Below are positions 1 to 11,410 of a DNA stretch of 64,000 nt, piece after piece (positions within the stretch are counted from its first letter, which is position 1; the number at the start of each line of letters is the position of its first letter). The notes under the pieces were generated by a model. That model saw only the letters and a list, made by a program, of their open reading frames with translations. It had not been told where the DNA came from and did not search any database. Position numbers and translations under genes: made by a program. This DNA is from Craspedostauros australis (lineage: Eukaryota > Bacillariophyta > Bacillariophyceae > Mastogloiales > Achnanthaceae). The DNA is taken from positions 434,001 through 498,000 of the forward strand of contig JAMXDE010000020.1 in the NCBI GenBank assembly GCA_026770025.1, written 5' to 3'.

Positions 1-2136
1 CCCACCCGACTCCGGCTCCTACAGTTCGTCCTCAACGTAGCATCTACCAACCCACTGGAGGTATTCAAAGCACACCTCAACGACGACGGGACGGTGAAGA
101 GCGCAAGAGCAGTCAAAGTGTGGAAAGCCGCCAACAGAGTCTTGGGATCCAACTATGATCTCGGCGCAGCGCCCAGCAGTGCACCCGATGCTAACGAAGA
201 TGCAATGGATGGACTCACCCTGCTATCCAGACAGATCAACCCAGCCAATGCAGCAAACCGCCCCAACACAAGCTCAGTGGCAGCCATGCCCATCAACACA
301 GGAACAGAGTCACTCAGCACCGACAGCGATTCGTACACCAGCAGGCAACCCACCAAACGCACCAGGTTCAAGTCGCCACGACACACCACAGATATGGCAC
401 AAATCAGCCAGAACAGCTACAATAGCACGCAATCTACCAGATCAGGTAACAGCAGCGACACATCGACTGACTCAGGCGTCACCAAAAAACACCATGGCCC
501 ACGACGCTCACCACGCAACAAAGCCAAAGCAGACGACAACTCAGTGAGTTCTGACGACGAGTCCAACACCTCTCAGGCAAAGATAGCCCCTCCCAGGCAC
601 GAATACATCACCAGGTTCACCATCAAGCTTAACGTGGACAGAACGGAGGAGGATACCACTGAAGCAGTGAGAGAAAGGATCAAGCGATGGTTCCGACAAG
701 TCCGTCGAATCGACTCATCGGCCACGATCCTACCATGGAGAGAAAGCAGCAACAACGGACCACATATTGCCCACTCAGGTCAAATACCAGAACGAATGGA
801 AGACCTCCGGACGTTCTTCCCTGGACTCAGAGCACCATCGGGCGCCACCGGCATCACTTACGCGAAGGTACGAATCACGACGCGCGATGATCCTTTCGAC
901 ATCACAGCGGACCGAAACTCTGAACTCAATGCCTACTATTACAACGAGCATGAAGGTCTATACCTGGCCCAATTGCAAGAGGCAGAAGAAGTGAAAGAGA
1001 TTGGGTTCTTACTCTACACCGGAGGATTCACAGACGTCAACGGGACCGTCGAAGTCATCAACAGGAGCCTCAGGAGAATCCGCAGCGAAATCAGGGTGGG
1101 CGGGAAGATCAAAAACATCATTCAGGTCAGCGAGGAAACCAAAGAAAAATACAAAGACGGGAAACGCCATTGGACGGTCCAACCATGGAGAGCCGTTAAG
1201 CTGGAAGTGGAAAGGTCACAAGCATACATGGCCGTTGCAGCAGTAGCTACTCTCTTCAACACAGAGTCAGAACGGCCCGGCGAAATGAAATTCAGATTCC
1301 TGCCCGACAAGAAATACGAGCAGATGTCACGCAAAAAGACGGCATTCCGAGAAGATCTGCTTGCAAAACACCAAGCCATCCTCTCCGTGATCGAGTACTC
1401 AGATTCAGATGGAGTCATGCACCTGGACAAAAAGGTCAAAGGCAAGGACGGGCGTTCCATCACACTACGGAAACTTATCCTCCGCTAAACCAACGCAGAA
1501 GGAAAGAGCATCTTCCACAGTGTGGACAGAGCCCGGGGCACAGACGACCAGATCGTGGCCCATTCCTTCCCAGAGTACCTAGCAGACGCAAAACACTTCA
1601 TGAGCCTACTACCAGCAGTGGCAAGACACAAAGTGGGAGACAAAGCGGAGAAATGGTTCAGCCCAGAGGTCTGGTTGGCAAGCCTGAGCATCGTGTATGA
1701 CCCAGACACCAATGACTACACCTCCCCAGATGTTCACTATCTCGGCGCGATTGCCGACGAATCTTTTCCGGCCAGCGTGGTCATCACCAACATACCCGAC
1801 ATGATGCCAGTCAACCACAGGCCGGCTGCACTCGACAACCGCAGCTTGTTCAATCCGAATTCAACAATTGGGACAGCCAACAGGTCGATGGACTCAGCGT
1901 ACACGGCGGCCCCCAGACCAACCGATGACAACTCGGCCACAACCAACACACAACAAGGACAACAAGACCAAGCAACCACCAACCCAAGCAGCATTCTCCG
2001 CACAGGAACCGCCACCAGGTACAACCAGCCCCAATCCAAGGAAGAACAACTGCTCGCACAAGTACAAGCTCTCCGACGACAACTGGGAAAACCCGACAGC
2101 GAACCTCCGCAGCCCAATGGAGACCCGCAACCATGA
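1..2136 (+). CDS. LINE copy A ORF1 protein, N-terminus cut by window edge, one internal stop
   Basis: The frame is open from the first base of the window, so the true start lies upstream. The protein has a Ser/Thr/Asn-rich low-complexity N-terminal part and a conserved core from about base 600 to 1400 that aligns with copy B ORF1 around shared IGFL-YSG/YTGGF and VGGK motifs. A TAA at 1486-1488 interrupts the frame. Copy B has CAA (Gln) at the matching place, so this is one C-to-T change. After the stop the same frame continues, still alignable with copy B, to TGA at 2134-2136. No CCHC knuckles are visible, unlike many LINE ORF1 proteins. It presumably binds element RNA, which is inference from position only. 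Confidence 0.8.
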
Positions 2137-5100
2137 TAGTCAGCCACCAACGGGCACAGTCCAGCTCGAACAACAACGGACCCGACAACCAAGAGGAATT
2201 GAGACCGGACGGATCAACTTCTCAACAACAACACATAGGGCAAACCACCCAACCCAAACCAAAAGGCCACATCAGGATAGCGACCCTCAACATCGGAAGC
2301 TTACCACCGGACCCCACGGAACCCAAAAACGACGACCTATGGCAGTTCACACGCCAACACCACATCGACATACTACTCATCACGGAGGTCGGACTCAACT
2401 GGAACCAAGTTCCCACAGACACCACACTTGCACACCGAGCGGAGCGACACCTGCGCATGGTGAAAACCAGCACATCACACTACCGGACCACAGCCCGCAA
2501 TCCTCGTCAGTGGGGCGGCACGGCAGTACTCATCCACGGCAACGCCGCCGGCAGAGTGTTGTCACGCAGCAACGACCCCAACCAAAGCGGGCGATGGGCA
2601 AGCATGCTGCTGCAAGGCAAGCAGGGCATCAAAGTCCGAGTGGTGTCCATCTACGTTCCCACGAAGTCAACACAAACCACCGGGACAGTCTACAATCAAC
2701 AAGCAATCAAGGCAGCTCAACGAGGATCCAACCTGGAGCCGATAGACCTGCTCATTCACGACCTGCAGACCCAGATATCGCTCTGGAAGCAAGCAGGAGA
2801 AACAATCATCGTAGGGGGTGATGTGAACATGGACATCAGAAGGTCCAAAATATTGACAATGCTCCAGTCCGAAGGCATGCATGAACACCATTCCAACCAG
2901 ATCAACCACCCATACGCCACGATGATCAGGAACACCAGAGGAATCCCAATCGACGGAATATGGACCACGAGTGACATACGCCCATCTCAGCTCGGCCTCA
3001 CAGCCTACAGCGGCTGGGACCACAGAGCGGTGTGGATGGACATCGTCGCAGCTAGCCTACTCGGACCCTCCAAACAACCCACCACGCCATTCAGAGGACG
3101 GAGGCTACAACTCAACCAACCAGCGACAGTGCGCAGGTATACAGACGAGTACACCAAGCAGGCCAGCAACAAACGGCTACGAGCACGCGCGGAAGCACTC
3201 AACTCAGACATCGGAGAAGGTCCCATCACAACAAAGCAAATTCGCGAACTCGAAGCCATCGACAAAGACCGAACCCAGGCCATACTACACGCTGAACGCC
3301 ACTGCCGCCGAGTACGCGCAGGTGCAGTCCCATTCTCGCCAGCACTGTCGAAAATACACTGGGAGCACAGGTTTTGGACCCTCAGCATAAAGCGTAGGAA
3401 AGGGCACAACATCAAAGGGCGCACCGTCGACAAAGCCAGGGAAAAGGCACAGCTCTCAGCACTCACCCGGCATATAACCCTGACAGAGATGGGTAGACGC
3501 AGAAACGATGCATGGCGCCGTTACCGACAAGCGAAGCAAGACGCCGCTAACCACTGGAGGACTTTCCTCGCAGACGACGAAGCTGAAGTCTCCAGAACAG
3601 GCAAGGATACTGTGAAATACAGAGCCCAAATCCAGCAAAGAGAAGACACGCGAGCGGCCTACAGGCGCATCGGCTGGGCACTTAAGGCGAACGGCGAGGA
3701 CTCCCAAGTGTCCATCGTTATTGATGACGGACCAGGAGGGCAAGGGAATCTCCTCACATCCGGAGAAGATGTGGCCAGAGCATGCTGTAACAACAACATC
3801 GACAAATACAGCCAGGCCTGGCGAGCTGAGGTCTGCCAGCGACCATTGAAGCGCAGCCTTGGCCGATTCGGCACCAGCACGGCGGCCACAGCCATCCTAC
3901 ACGGCATCGTCCCATCGCAGATCAGTGCCAGCACCAACAAAGTGCTCCAAGCTCTGCACCAACCCCCACAGGCAAGCCCATGGCCCCGGCTGAACACGAC
4001 CATCACCCATGAAAGCCACTCCGAAGGATGGTCACGCATCAAAGAGAGCACGTCTTCCGGGCCGTCTGGAATCCACTTTGGGTGTTGGAAGGCCAACGCG
4101 AAGGTGCCAGAGCTTGCTCTCATCGACGCCATACTGCGTGAGATCCCTTACCGCACGGGCTACAGCCTCCAGCGATGGCAACAGTGCACCGACATACAGC
4201 TGAGGAAGAAACCGGGCAATCTCGCAGTCACCAAAACAAGGACGATTGGACTCATGGAAGGCGACTTCAACATGAACAATCGCCTTCTCGGCAAACAGGC
4301 CAGATCGCACGCGGAGAGCAACGGGACCATCGCCGCTGAACAATATGGAAGCCGGAAGGCCCACACGGCCCAAGAAGTCCTACTCAATACCACCCTCATC
4401 GACAATGTAGGCCGAGTCACCGGCCTCCACTACGCAGTCTGCTCCAACGATGCGAAGGGATGCTACGATCGAATCGCCCACCCCATATTCGGCTTGGCCC
4501 TACGACGACAGGGAGTGCCGGCAGCGCCCATCGAGAGCACCCTGCGCACTTTGCAGGCAATGACTCACCGCATACGCACCGCTGCAGGCACGTCGACTGC
4601 TTTGTACTCAGGCAAGCAGCGAGGCCAATTCCTCCAAGGTTTAGTCCAGGGGTTGGGATCCGCGCCAACAGGCTGGTTGCTGATCAGTTCAGCCATCATC
4701 GACAGCATGCGCCGCCGCGGGCACGGACTCAGCCTCCCCGATCCCATCACTAACGCCGGCCACGTCATCACAGGGACAGCCTACGTCGACGACACCAACG
4801 TGATGCAGAGCCTGCAAGCAGACACTCCCAATGCGCAGGCCACAGCCTTCCAAGCGTCAGTCGATCATTGGGACAATCTACTCACTGCCACGGGCGGAGC
4901 TCTAGAACCGACAAAGAGCTTCTGGCAGCTGATCCGATTCAAGTGGCACAGAACACAATGGACCTATGACCTATCTACTCCCACCACCGGAGTCCACATG
5001 AACTCCCCAGACGGCCAGCGCATCCAGTTGGCACTGACGGGCCCTCGAACCGCAGCCAAATACCTGGGGATGATGTCTCGAAGAGACGGCAAGCAAACAG

Positions 5101-7712
5101 AGCACGCCAGCTACCTCCTCAACAAATCGAGGGAGTGGGCGGAACGCATCAGAACGTCCCGGATCAGCAAACAGGACACGGAAATCGCCCTCAAGTCTGT
5201 GCTGTGGCCGTCGTTGACCTACTCCGCTCCTGCCACCACCATGTCTCCAGCCCAGTGGCGCACAGTGATGAGCACCGCCCTGACCGCAGCTCTTCCGTCC
5301 ATGGGTATCGCCCGGACAATCGCCAGGGAGTATGTCTTCGGCCACGTCGACGCCATGGGCATGGGGGTGCACAATCTGCACACAGTGCAAGTCATCTCCC
5401 ACCTTTCCATGGTGATGCAACACTTCGAACAAGACACAGAAACAGGCCGGCTGCTACGCTCCTCACTTCGACACCTCGAACTGTGGACCGGACTACCAGG
5501 GCAGCTGCAACAGCATGAAAGTAAATGGAAGACCTGGACGGCTGCAACGTGGTGGCAAAACACCTTCCACACCGCCTCACAGCTCGGCATCGTCATGACA
5601 GACCAAAGTAGTGCTGCCCGCCAACCGCGCCGCGGTGACGAGACAATCATGCACCTAGCCATTCAAGCAGGAGTCCCTACGACAACGCTAGGTCTGGCTA
5701 ACGTCGCCCGCATACACCTCAGAGCGCTTTGGTTGTCGGACATCACCTCCGCCTGTGGCACACGCATCCTGCCCGACATCCTGCGACAATCCAGGCTGCC
5801 GCCAGGCACCACCACGTGGCCCAAGACGGGAACCGTAACCCGGGCAGCGTGGGAAGCTTGGGAACATGTGCTGGCAACTCTGGTGGCCGCCGACAGACCT
5901 GGTTGGCATGTGCAGGCGACCCTCGGCCTGTGGTACCACGCGCCCTCACGCCGCGCTGCTCAACTCCCAGACGGAACGATCAGGCTACCAGGTCAGGCGA
6001 GAGCCCAAGACACCAACGGCCCTCTTCCGACGCATGTGGTCGACAGATCTGCCCGACGATCCGGAGCAGCCACCACAGCATCGGGGGGCATTCAAGCCCG
6101 CGCCAACCCGACCTCCATTCGTGCTTGGCTACGCCACAAAGGCCCCGCGGCCATCGCCATGCTGCCAACGCTGCAGATCCAAGGCGACGTCCGCCAAATC
6201 GTTCAGTCGATCACGACCGGCACATGCGCAGCCTGCAGCGATGCATCAGCGAAGCACAGCAAAGGCGCAGCCGCAGCAGTCATCCAAAGTGCGGTCGGAG
6301 ACGACACGCACCAGATCGTCGCCACATCAGCGGTTCCCGAAGGGTCGCACCCGACAGACTCCAACCGGGCCGAGCTTGCTGGAGTGCTCATGTCCATATG
6401 GGTGGTGACTTCCATTGCAGAGTGGGCAGGTGTGACTGGCGGCGCCACCATCGCGTGCGACAACGACAGGGCGCTCAGGTCTGTGACCACTTCCCAGTGG
6501 CCCGACCCCAGGCGGCCCGACCACGATCTCAGAGCAGAAATCGTCCGACTGCTGCGCAAAACAGTGGTGCAATTCCGGCAGCAGGAAGTGAAAGGTCACG
6601 CAGATGACTCCGGCCAGCCTCTCACGGAATGGGAAACCATGAACGTCGCCGCCGACGCACACGCAGGCCGACAATGGGAGAGCTCGAGCCAGACCGGATG
6701 GAGCAATGATATTCCCCCTGTACCCACTGGAGGATGGACCTTGCTCGCAGGCGCCACGCCCATCACCGACCTCGACTACTGGACAGTGCACAATGCCCTT
6801 GATGGCACCGGCATCCAACTCAAGTGGTGTCGGCGCTGGGGACACGCGCACCCCTCTGAGGTGGACTGGATGCCCATGCGTACCAACTCCCGACGTTGGC
6901 AAGGCGGCAGGCGACGCACACTGCTCAAGCTTATGGCTGGTGCAGGCGCTAGCGGCAAGAACATGCAGCGGCGACAGCAGGAGGCCTCTGACACATGCCC
7001 CAGATGTGGCCGGCCGGAAGACAACTCTCACGTTGTCATGTGCCCCAGTGCATCCAGTCAGGCCATTTGGTCCAGGACGATACTCAAGGTGCGGTCAATC
7101 GTGCGACCGCCAACCACGCCACCGCTCATCGCTCAATTGCTATGTACGGCCATCACCCGCATCTCCACAGGAGGCATTCCCCCGTCAGGCATTCGCGACT
7201 CTCCCACCAAGAGTATCCAGCAACAGCAAGCGAAAGTGGGGTGGAATGCCATAATGTGGGGCGGGTGGGCCACGGCCTGGCGAGAGCATGCCCCTCCTGC
7301 GGATCAGCGCCGCCGCAGACGACTGCCCCGACAACTCCGCGACTGGCAAGCCAGTGTGACAAGTCTGCTGTGGCACGCGATCCTGGAGCAGTGGAAAGAC
7401 CGCAACGAGGTTAAAGCCTCGCAGCTCGCTGACGGTATGGTGGAGCTGCTCGAACAGCAGGCCCTCCAAGTCCGGTCAGTGGCGCCAGCACTTGTACCGC
7501 CCCCGCTGCGGCCCCTCTGGGAACAACCACCTCCCATACAGCAAACCCGCGCCCTTGCGGAATGGGTGCAGGCCATGCACAACGCGCTCGGCCACAACAG
7601 CCCCCCTCTCCCGAAAGTGCTCTCCAACTGGATGCTCAACGTCCGGCGAAAGGCGACCTCCGCTTCCGACTCCGCCCACGCCACACCACGCCAATCTCCC
7701 ACCGATACCTGA
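2133..7712 (+). CDS. LINE copy A ORF2: APE endonuclease, reverse transcriptase, RNase H, Cys/His finger
   Basis: This 1859-residue polyprotein is open throughout. Residues about 46-300 form an APE-like endonuclease (IRIATLNIGS, TEVGLNW, GGDVNMD, GWDHRAVW). Residues about 600-920 form the RT: GPSGIHFG, NDAKGCYDR (motif A), QGLVQGLG (motif B), YVDD near residue 884 (motif C) and KYLGMM. RNase H lies at about 1360-1510 (CSDAS, NRAEL, CDNDRAL, VKGHADD). A CxxC...H...C finger (CPRCG...HVVMC) lies near 1622. The ATG at 2133 overlaps the ORF1 stop as ATGA, which suggests termination-reinitiation or ribosome coupling. It would nick target DNA and copy the element RNA at the nick. It appears catalytically complete. 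Confidence 0.93.
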   Translation: MIVSHQRAQSSSNNNGPDNQEELRPDGSTSQQQHIGQTTQPKPKGHIRIATLNIGSLPPDPTEPKNDDLWQFTRQHHIDILLITEVGLNWNQVPTDTTLAHRAERHLRMVKTSTSHYRTTARNPRQWGGTAVLIHGNAAGRVLSRSNDPNQSGRWASMLLQGKQGIKVRVVSIYVPTKSTQTTGTVYNQQAIKAAQRGSNLEPIDLLIHDLQTQISLWKQAGETIIVGGDVNMDIRRSKILTMLQSEGMHEHHSNQINHPYATMIRNTRGIPIDGIWTTSDIRPSQLGLTAYSGWDHRAVWMDIVAASLLGPSKQPTTPFRGRRLQLNQPATVRRYTDEYTKQASNKRLRARAEALNSDIGEGPITTKQIRELEAIDKDRTQAILHAERHCRRVRAGAVPFSPALSKIHWEHRFWTLSIKRRKGHNIKGRTVDKAREKAQLSALTRHITLTEMGRRRNDAWRRYRQAKQDAANHWRTFLADDEAEVSRTGKDTVKYRAQIQQREDTRAAYRRIGWALKANGEDSQVSIVIDDGPGGQGNLLTSGEDVARACCNNNIDKYSQAWRAEVCQRPLKRSLGRFGTSTAATAILHGIVPSQISASTNKVLQALHQPPQASPWPRLNTTITHESHSEGWSRIKESTSSGPSGIHFGCWKANAKVPELALIDAILREIPYRTGYSLQRWQQCTDIQLRKKPGNLAVTKTRTIGLMEGDFNMNNRLLGKQARSHAESNGTIAAEQYGSRKAHTAQEVLLNTTLIDNVGRVTGLHYAVCSNDAKGCYDRIAHPIFGLALRRQGVPAAPIESTLRTLQAMTHRIRTAAGTSTALYSGKQRGQFLQGLVQGLGSAPTGWLLISSAIIDSMRRRGHGLSLPDPITNAGHVITGTAYVDDTNVMQSLQADTPNAQATAFQASVDHWDNLLTATGGALEPTKSFWQLIRFKWHRTQWTYDLSTPTTGVHMNSPDGQRIQLALTGPRTAAKYLGMMSRRDGKQTEHASYLLNKSREWAERIRTSRISKQDTEIALKSVLWPSLTYSAPATTMSPAQWRTVMSTALTAALPSMGIARTIAREYVFGHVDAMGMGVHNLHTVQVISHLSMVMQHFEQDTETGRLLRSSLRHLELWTGLPGQLQQHESKWKTWTAATWWQNTFHTASQLGIVMTDQSSAARQPRRGDETIMHLAIQAGVPTTTLGLANVARIHLRALWLSDITSACGTRILPDILRQSRLPPGTTTWPKTGTVTRAAWEAWEHVLATLVAADRPGWHVQATLGLWYHAPSRRAAQLPDGTIRLPGQARAQDTNGPLPTHVVDRSARRSGAATTASGGIQARANPTSIRAWLRHKGPAAIAMLPTLQIQGDVRQIVQSITTGTCAACSDASAKHSKGAAAAVIQSAVGDDTHQIVATSAVPEGSHPTDSNRAELAGVLMSIWVVTSIAEWAGVTGGATIACDNDRALRSVTTSQWPDPRRPDHDLRAEIVRLLRKTVVQFRQQEVKGHADDSGQPLTEWETMNVAADAHAGRQWESSSQTGWSNDIPPVPTGGWTLLAGATPITDLDYWTVHNALDGTGIQLKWCRRWGHAHPSEVDWMPMRTNSRRWQGGRRRTLLKLMAGAGASGKNMQRRQQEASDTCPRCGRPEDNSHVVMCPSASSQAIWSRTILKVRSIVRPPTTPPLIAQLLCTAITRISTGGIPPSGIRDSPTKSIQQQQAKVGWNAIMWGGWATAWREHAPPADQRRRRRLPRQLRDWQASVTSLLWHAILEQWKDRNEVKASQLADGMVELLEQQALQVRSVAPALVPPPLRPLWEQPPPIQQTRALAEWVQAMHNALGHNSPPLPKVLSNWMLNVRRKATSASDSAHATPRQSPTDT

Positions 7713-7779
7713 AGTGTTCCTCTTGGCAACCACGGCTGCCACACGACTTCACTCCGTTCCCGCAATGTGCTACCATGTT

Positions 7780-7850
7780 GAATAAACGAGGCGGAATAAA
7801 AGCGCCATCGGCGCATGACGTAACCGTTATAATCTGTGTGTTATATATGT
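7780..7850 (+). terminator. LINE copy A 3' tail with stem-loop
   Basis: After the ORF2 stop there is about 140 bp of 3' UTR. It contains a perfect 5-bp stem with 3-nt loop (GCGCC-ATC-GGCGC, 7802-7814) and ends TA-rich. The same stem occurs in the tails of copies B, C and D with different loops. By analogy with other LINEs it may be the recognition site for the element's own RT. Confidence 0.6.
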
Positions 7851-7854
7851 AGGT

Positions 7855-8140
7855 AGATCAGCTTTGGCGGTCTGTTGTCGATTTCCTCTGATGCTTCCGG
7901 GTATTCCTCCTTCATCTGCAAGGCCATTTCTGGATTGGATGGTGTTGCATTGAAGTTGTCAAATATCATCGGGCAAGAGTCAATCTGTGTTTGCAATGTG
8001 GACTTGTGCTCCAGATATCCCCATACTTTGATGGCTCTCTCAAGGCGTCCTTTACAAGATGATGCAGCAAAATGTGAAAGAGTTAGGATTCGTGCGTAGG
8101 CGTCGCGAATCGGTGGAGAATGCCTTGTGAATCTGCCGGC
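7855..8140 (-). mobile_element. Fossil fragment of Copia-type LTR element (pol, RT/RNase H junction)
   Basis: Read on the minus strand, this stretch gives a peptide with the Copia pol pattern that follows the RT domain, including a LERAIKVWGYLEHK-like segment and then a DSCP...EIDNRPP region typical of diatom Copia (CoDi) polyproteins. It is an old, broken piece with no intact LTRs beside it. The family call is from remembered consensus, so it is moderate. Confidence 0.5.
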
Positions 8141-9410
8141 TTCGGGATAGCCGTGTAATGCAGTTCAAGAGAGGTGTACTGATTGAAGAGTTATAACTTG
8201 TAACGATGAGAAGTAGAGTGCTTTGTAGCTAATCCTTGTCTGTTTATTATGAGTTAGCTTATTGGTGTTAGTAGGGTAAAGAAACGATGCCACACAACTT
8301 GGCGAGACCCTGCACTGATGCACTTGATTCAGTGTAACAGAATAGACAATCAATACAGTGCTTTGCTCTCTGCACATGTAGTTACACTGCAGTGTAGGTC
8401 ATGACAATCAGTGATGACGATCATGAAGCAGTGGCTGTGGCTGAAGCTGACCCTCAGATTCCATTGCTTGAGTTGAAGCAAGTTGGATACGCATGTTGGG
8501 ACCACGGTGGTAGTGTGGTGGTCATCAGCATGATGGAATCGAGGTATGTTGTAGTAAGGAGGATCTGAAGAGCATATAGTTCCCAAGTGGGTGTGAGTCA
8601 GGTCGGTCAGGTTTGAGTCATGATGGATTCGTGAATGGAGGAGAGAAAGGAGGAGAAAAGATTTGGTGGTCGATCAAGTCGGAAGATTTCGCGCCAAAAC
8701 AAGAATTTCTCCCATCGGGTTGATACCGTGTTCGGTAATAGTCTGTCCCTCATTGAATCTCAACTGAAAGTGAAGAAGTTGCAAATGCAAAATCAAAACG
8801 TCCAAGTTGAACAACTCAGTTCATCATCCCGATGAGCTGCTGGAACTGGTGATGTTAGTCAGGTGTTCGTAGTTTGGAGCCATCCGTTTCCAGATGATTT
8901 TTGTTCTGCGTGGGACCATGTTGGTTGTGTATTGGTCCCTGTTGTCGTTCCAACTTGTCCAATGCATTTGCAATGTATTTGCTGCAGGCAGGCTTGCAGC
9001 AGATACTGTGATAACGCTTGATCCACAGCCACTGTTGGACCTCAAGAAGCCAATCGGCCACATGAATGATGTCATTGTGCTTCCGCTGACGCTGCATGAG
9101 AGTGCCAGCATGCACCCTGCGGCATTGGCTGCAGTGGGTTGCCGTCAGTGTGTCCACATGGCATGTCATGATGCTCAAAATATCAAGCCATCCCAACAAT
9201 ACGGCGTTTGACATCGACATGTCGTCATCAGGCAACCATCCACCTGCTGACATCACCTGGAACAGCATGAACGACCAAGAGCAGCTACAAGTCTTCAACA
9301 TCGCCCCTGGACATCATGCTTGTTGCATTCCGTAGTGGCAATCCAGACTGCGGCATTCATATCTCATGGATAGCAGCGAACATGAGGTGTGGACCCTGGG
9401 CAATGTGGCA
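8141..9410. other. No gene recognised
   Basis: About 1.3 kb without a recognisable gene. A plus-strand open stretch (8635-8835, Lys/Arg-rich) and a minus-strand one (8855-9301, 148 codons, Cys/His-rich at random-looking spacing) match nothing I know. The neighbourhood is Copia debris on both sides, so decayed element sequence is the likeliest content. Confidence 0.4.
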
Positions 9411-10262
9411 TATTGGCAAGTTCTGCTCACAGATACTCTTGCGACTGTTGATGGTGGTGGTGGTGGTTGTTACTATTTTTCTTGCTATTTCATTGCATTG
9501 TTCCAATGCCTCTTGGAGTCTCCCAATACTCTTGGTGTCTCTCAACTATCGTCCGACTATGAGTTGGCATGTGAGATGCTCTCCTGCTATTTCTTGTATT
9601 CTCTTGCTCTTTCTCTCTCTCTCTCTCGTGTGTTGGTACTGCGCGATAATCAGTGATAGATACATACTCTGTATTTGATACATATTCCATCATTTTGTCC
9701 TCTACTGGTGCACTACTCTGTGAGTATTTGCCAATGTCTCATCTGAACTCCTCCTTGCATATCCACAATCTTGATGTCACTTGGTCATTGAATCTTCACC
9801 TTCTTGATCTGATGTGGAGACAGATGTTGATGTGGTGACATGATGACATCCTGTTGATGTCAGCTGTCGTCTTCCATGATCCTTCAGATTCCATATTCCA
9901 TCGATGATGCAGTGGTATGGCGAGGATATCGTCATTTGAGGTTTAGTTGTGAAAAACATCGATCCTTGCTCGATGTCATGCATTTCTGTCAGTTGATGGA
10001 CAGACTGCATTCCTGATGCTCTCAGAAATGAGTGTTCACAGATATCCTTCCAAAATTCTGATTTTTTGTGTGTGCCAATTTTGTGATGTGATTTCGATCA
10101 ACCACAGATCATTCACAGATCAATCACAGATCAATCACAGATCACTCACAGATCGCTCACAGATCAATCACAGATCACTCACGACACAAATGTTTGCGCC
10201 GCTTGTGCGTAGAGCATACAAGAACAATGGGTGAGCGATGCACATACACATATGTACATTCC
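9411..10262 (+). repeat. LTR-like interspersed repeat, diverged copy e
   Basis: Diverged copy of an about 790-bp repeat seen four more times in the window (10612-11410, 28495-29317, 40385-40815, 40816-41612). It starts TTGGCAAGTTCTGCTCAC and ends ...CCAACA, and contains the pyrimidine run, the TCCGACTATGAGT box and the GATGCACATA box shared by the other copies. It lies left of a Copia pol fragment with the 10612 copy on the other side, as a long terminal repeat pair would. It is old and broken. Confidence 0.5.
10097..10184 (+). repeat. Tandem repeat, 8 units of 11 bp
   Basis: Eight head-to-tail copies of an 11-base unit near ATCAATCACAG lie inside the diverged LTR-like repeat. Other copies of that repeat lack the array, so it expanded locally. 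Confidence 0.9.
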
Positions 10263-10611
10263 AACAGGCAAGGCAGCAATCACAGGGCACACATTCACAG
10301 CTACTCTGGCTGCTACGGATTTCTGGCTGTTCTTTGCTGTCACAACCATGGAGAACAAGACCATCTATGGCACTGACATTTACAATGCATTTGCTGAGGC
10401 TTCTTGTGGTGCACAGAAGTACTACATGCATGTTGACAGCCCCTTTGCTGACTGGTGGCAGTCGTGGGGACGCGCACCCATTCCGTGCGGCTGCATGACT
10501 CTCATCAGCAAGAATCCTCAGGGTCATTCCTGATCACTATGGCAGTGGGCAGTGCACTTCAATGCACAGCTGCAGCGCATGGGTTTCAGGCCCACCACGC
10601 ATGCTCTATTG
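10262..10611 (+). mobile_element. Fossil fragment of Copia-type LTR element (reverse transcriptase)
   Basis: The peptide shows the Copia RT pattern NKTIYGTDIYNAFAEA, then HVDSPFADWW, GRAPIP, NPQGH and MGFRPTTHA, which is the diatom-type Copia RT block. LTR-like repeats lie directly on both sides (9411-10262 and 10612-11410), so this may be the remaining interior of one much-deleted Copia element. It is a broken fossil. Confidence 0.72.
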
Positions 10612-11410
10612 TTGGCAAGTTCCGCTCACGGTAACCTACAATCGTGGAAGATGGTGTTGGTCGATAGTCGTCTGTTTGCTATTTCATTAGTTGGCTACTC
10701 CAATCCTCTCGGTGTACGCCCGTTCTCTTGCCCAATGCTCTCGGTGCTTCAATCTGTTTTGTAGATTCGGTCTCCGACTATGAGTCGGTACGCGAGATGA
10801 TCTCTCGCTCCTCTCTGTATTCTCTCTCTCTCTCTCTCTCTCTCAACATCGTGTGCTTGTACTACACGATACTCCGTGTCGAATGCATACTCCGCATTTG
10901 ACACTTCGTTCATTCAGTACTGGCTCCTACTCCATGAGTACTTACCATTTGAAGTTCATCTCCCGTATCCATGATGCTGATCTTCTTTGGTCATCGGATC
11001 TTTGCCTCCTGCTCTGACTTGGAGACAGATGTTGACGTGGTGACACGATGACATCCTGTTGACGTCAGTAGGCGTCCTTCTGCTCTCCAGATGTCATGTT
11101 CCATTGGTGATGCAGCAGTCTGTCAGATGATATCGTCATCTGAGGTTTAGTTGGGAAGTACCTTCAGATTCTCTTGGTACCATTGATGGATGGACGGACG
11201 ATCTTCCAATTCTCTCAGAAATCGTCATTTGCAAATTTCCTCCAGAAATCTTGCTCCTTTTTGTGTGTTCCATTTCCACTGTAATTCTCACGAATCACAG
11301 CATATTATTGACACGAATGTAGTTATACCGTCCAAGTGCGTATGAGAGAATAACGGGTGAACGATGCACATATACTCATACATCTCGACATGTACTCACA
11401 TGTACATCTC
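10612..11410 (+). repeat. LTR-like interspersed repeat, copy a
   Basis: Near full-length copy of the repeat that starts TGTTGGCAAGTTCC and ends ACATCTCGACA, i.e. TG...CA ends as in LTRs. It holds a (TC)n run near 10822-10846. Its right part (GAGAGAATAACGGGTG and CATCTCGACA boxes) matches the minus-strand copies at 28495 and 40816. No coding content is seen. Confidence 0.65.

Larger units (their letters stand above)
1..7850 (+). mobile_element. LINE copy A (APE-RT-RNase H non-LTR retrotransposon), 5' end outside window
   Basis: A long non-LTR retrotransposon on the plus strand has an ORF1, an ORF2 (endonuclease, reverse transcriptase, RNase H, Cys/His finger) and a short 3' tail that ends in a stem-loop (7802-7814) followed by a TA-rich terminus near 7850. 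Presence of an RNase H domain after the RT is typical of I-group LINEs. The clade itself is not settled here. The left end lies outside the window, so no target-site duplication can be checked. The copy looks young: ORF2 is open for 1859 codons and ORF1 has a single in-frame stop. Copies B, C and D and the fragment near 12 kb share its protein or tail features. Confidence 0.93.

Noticed and set aside
5729-6607. 292-codon plus-strand frame inside LINE A ORF2
   Set aside because: It is a shadow frame of the RNase H region, rich in Arg/Ser/His from the out-of-frame reading.
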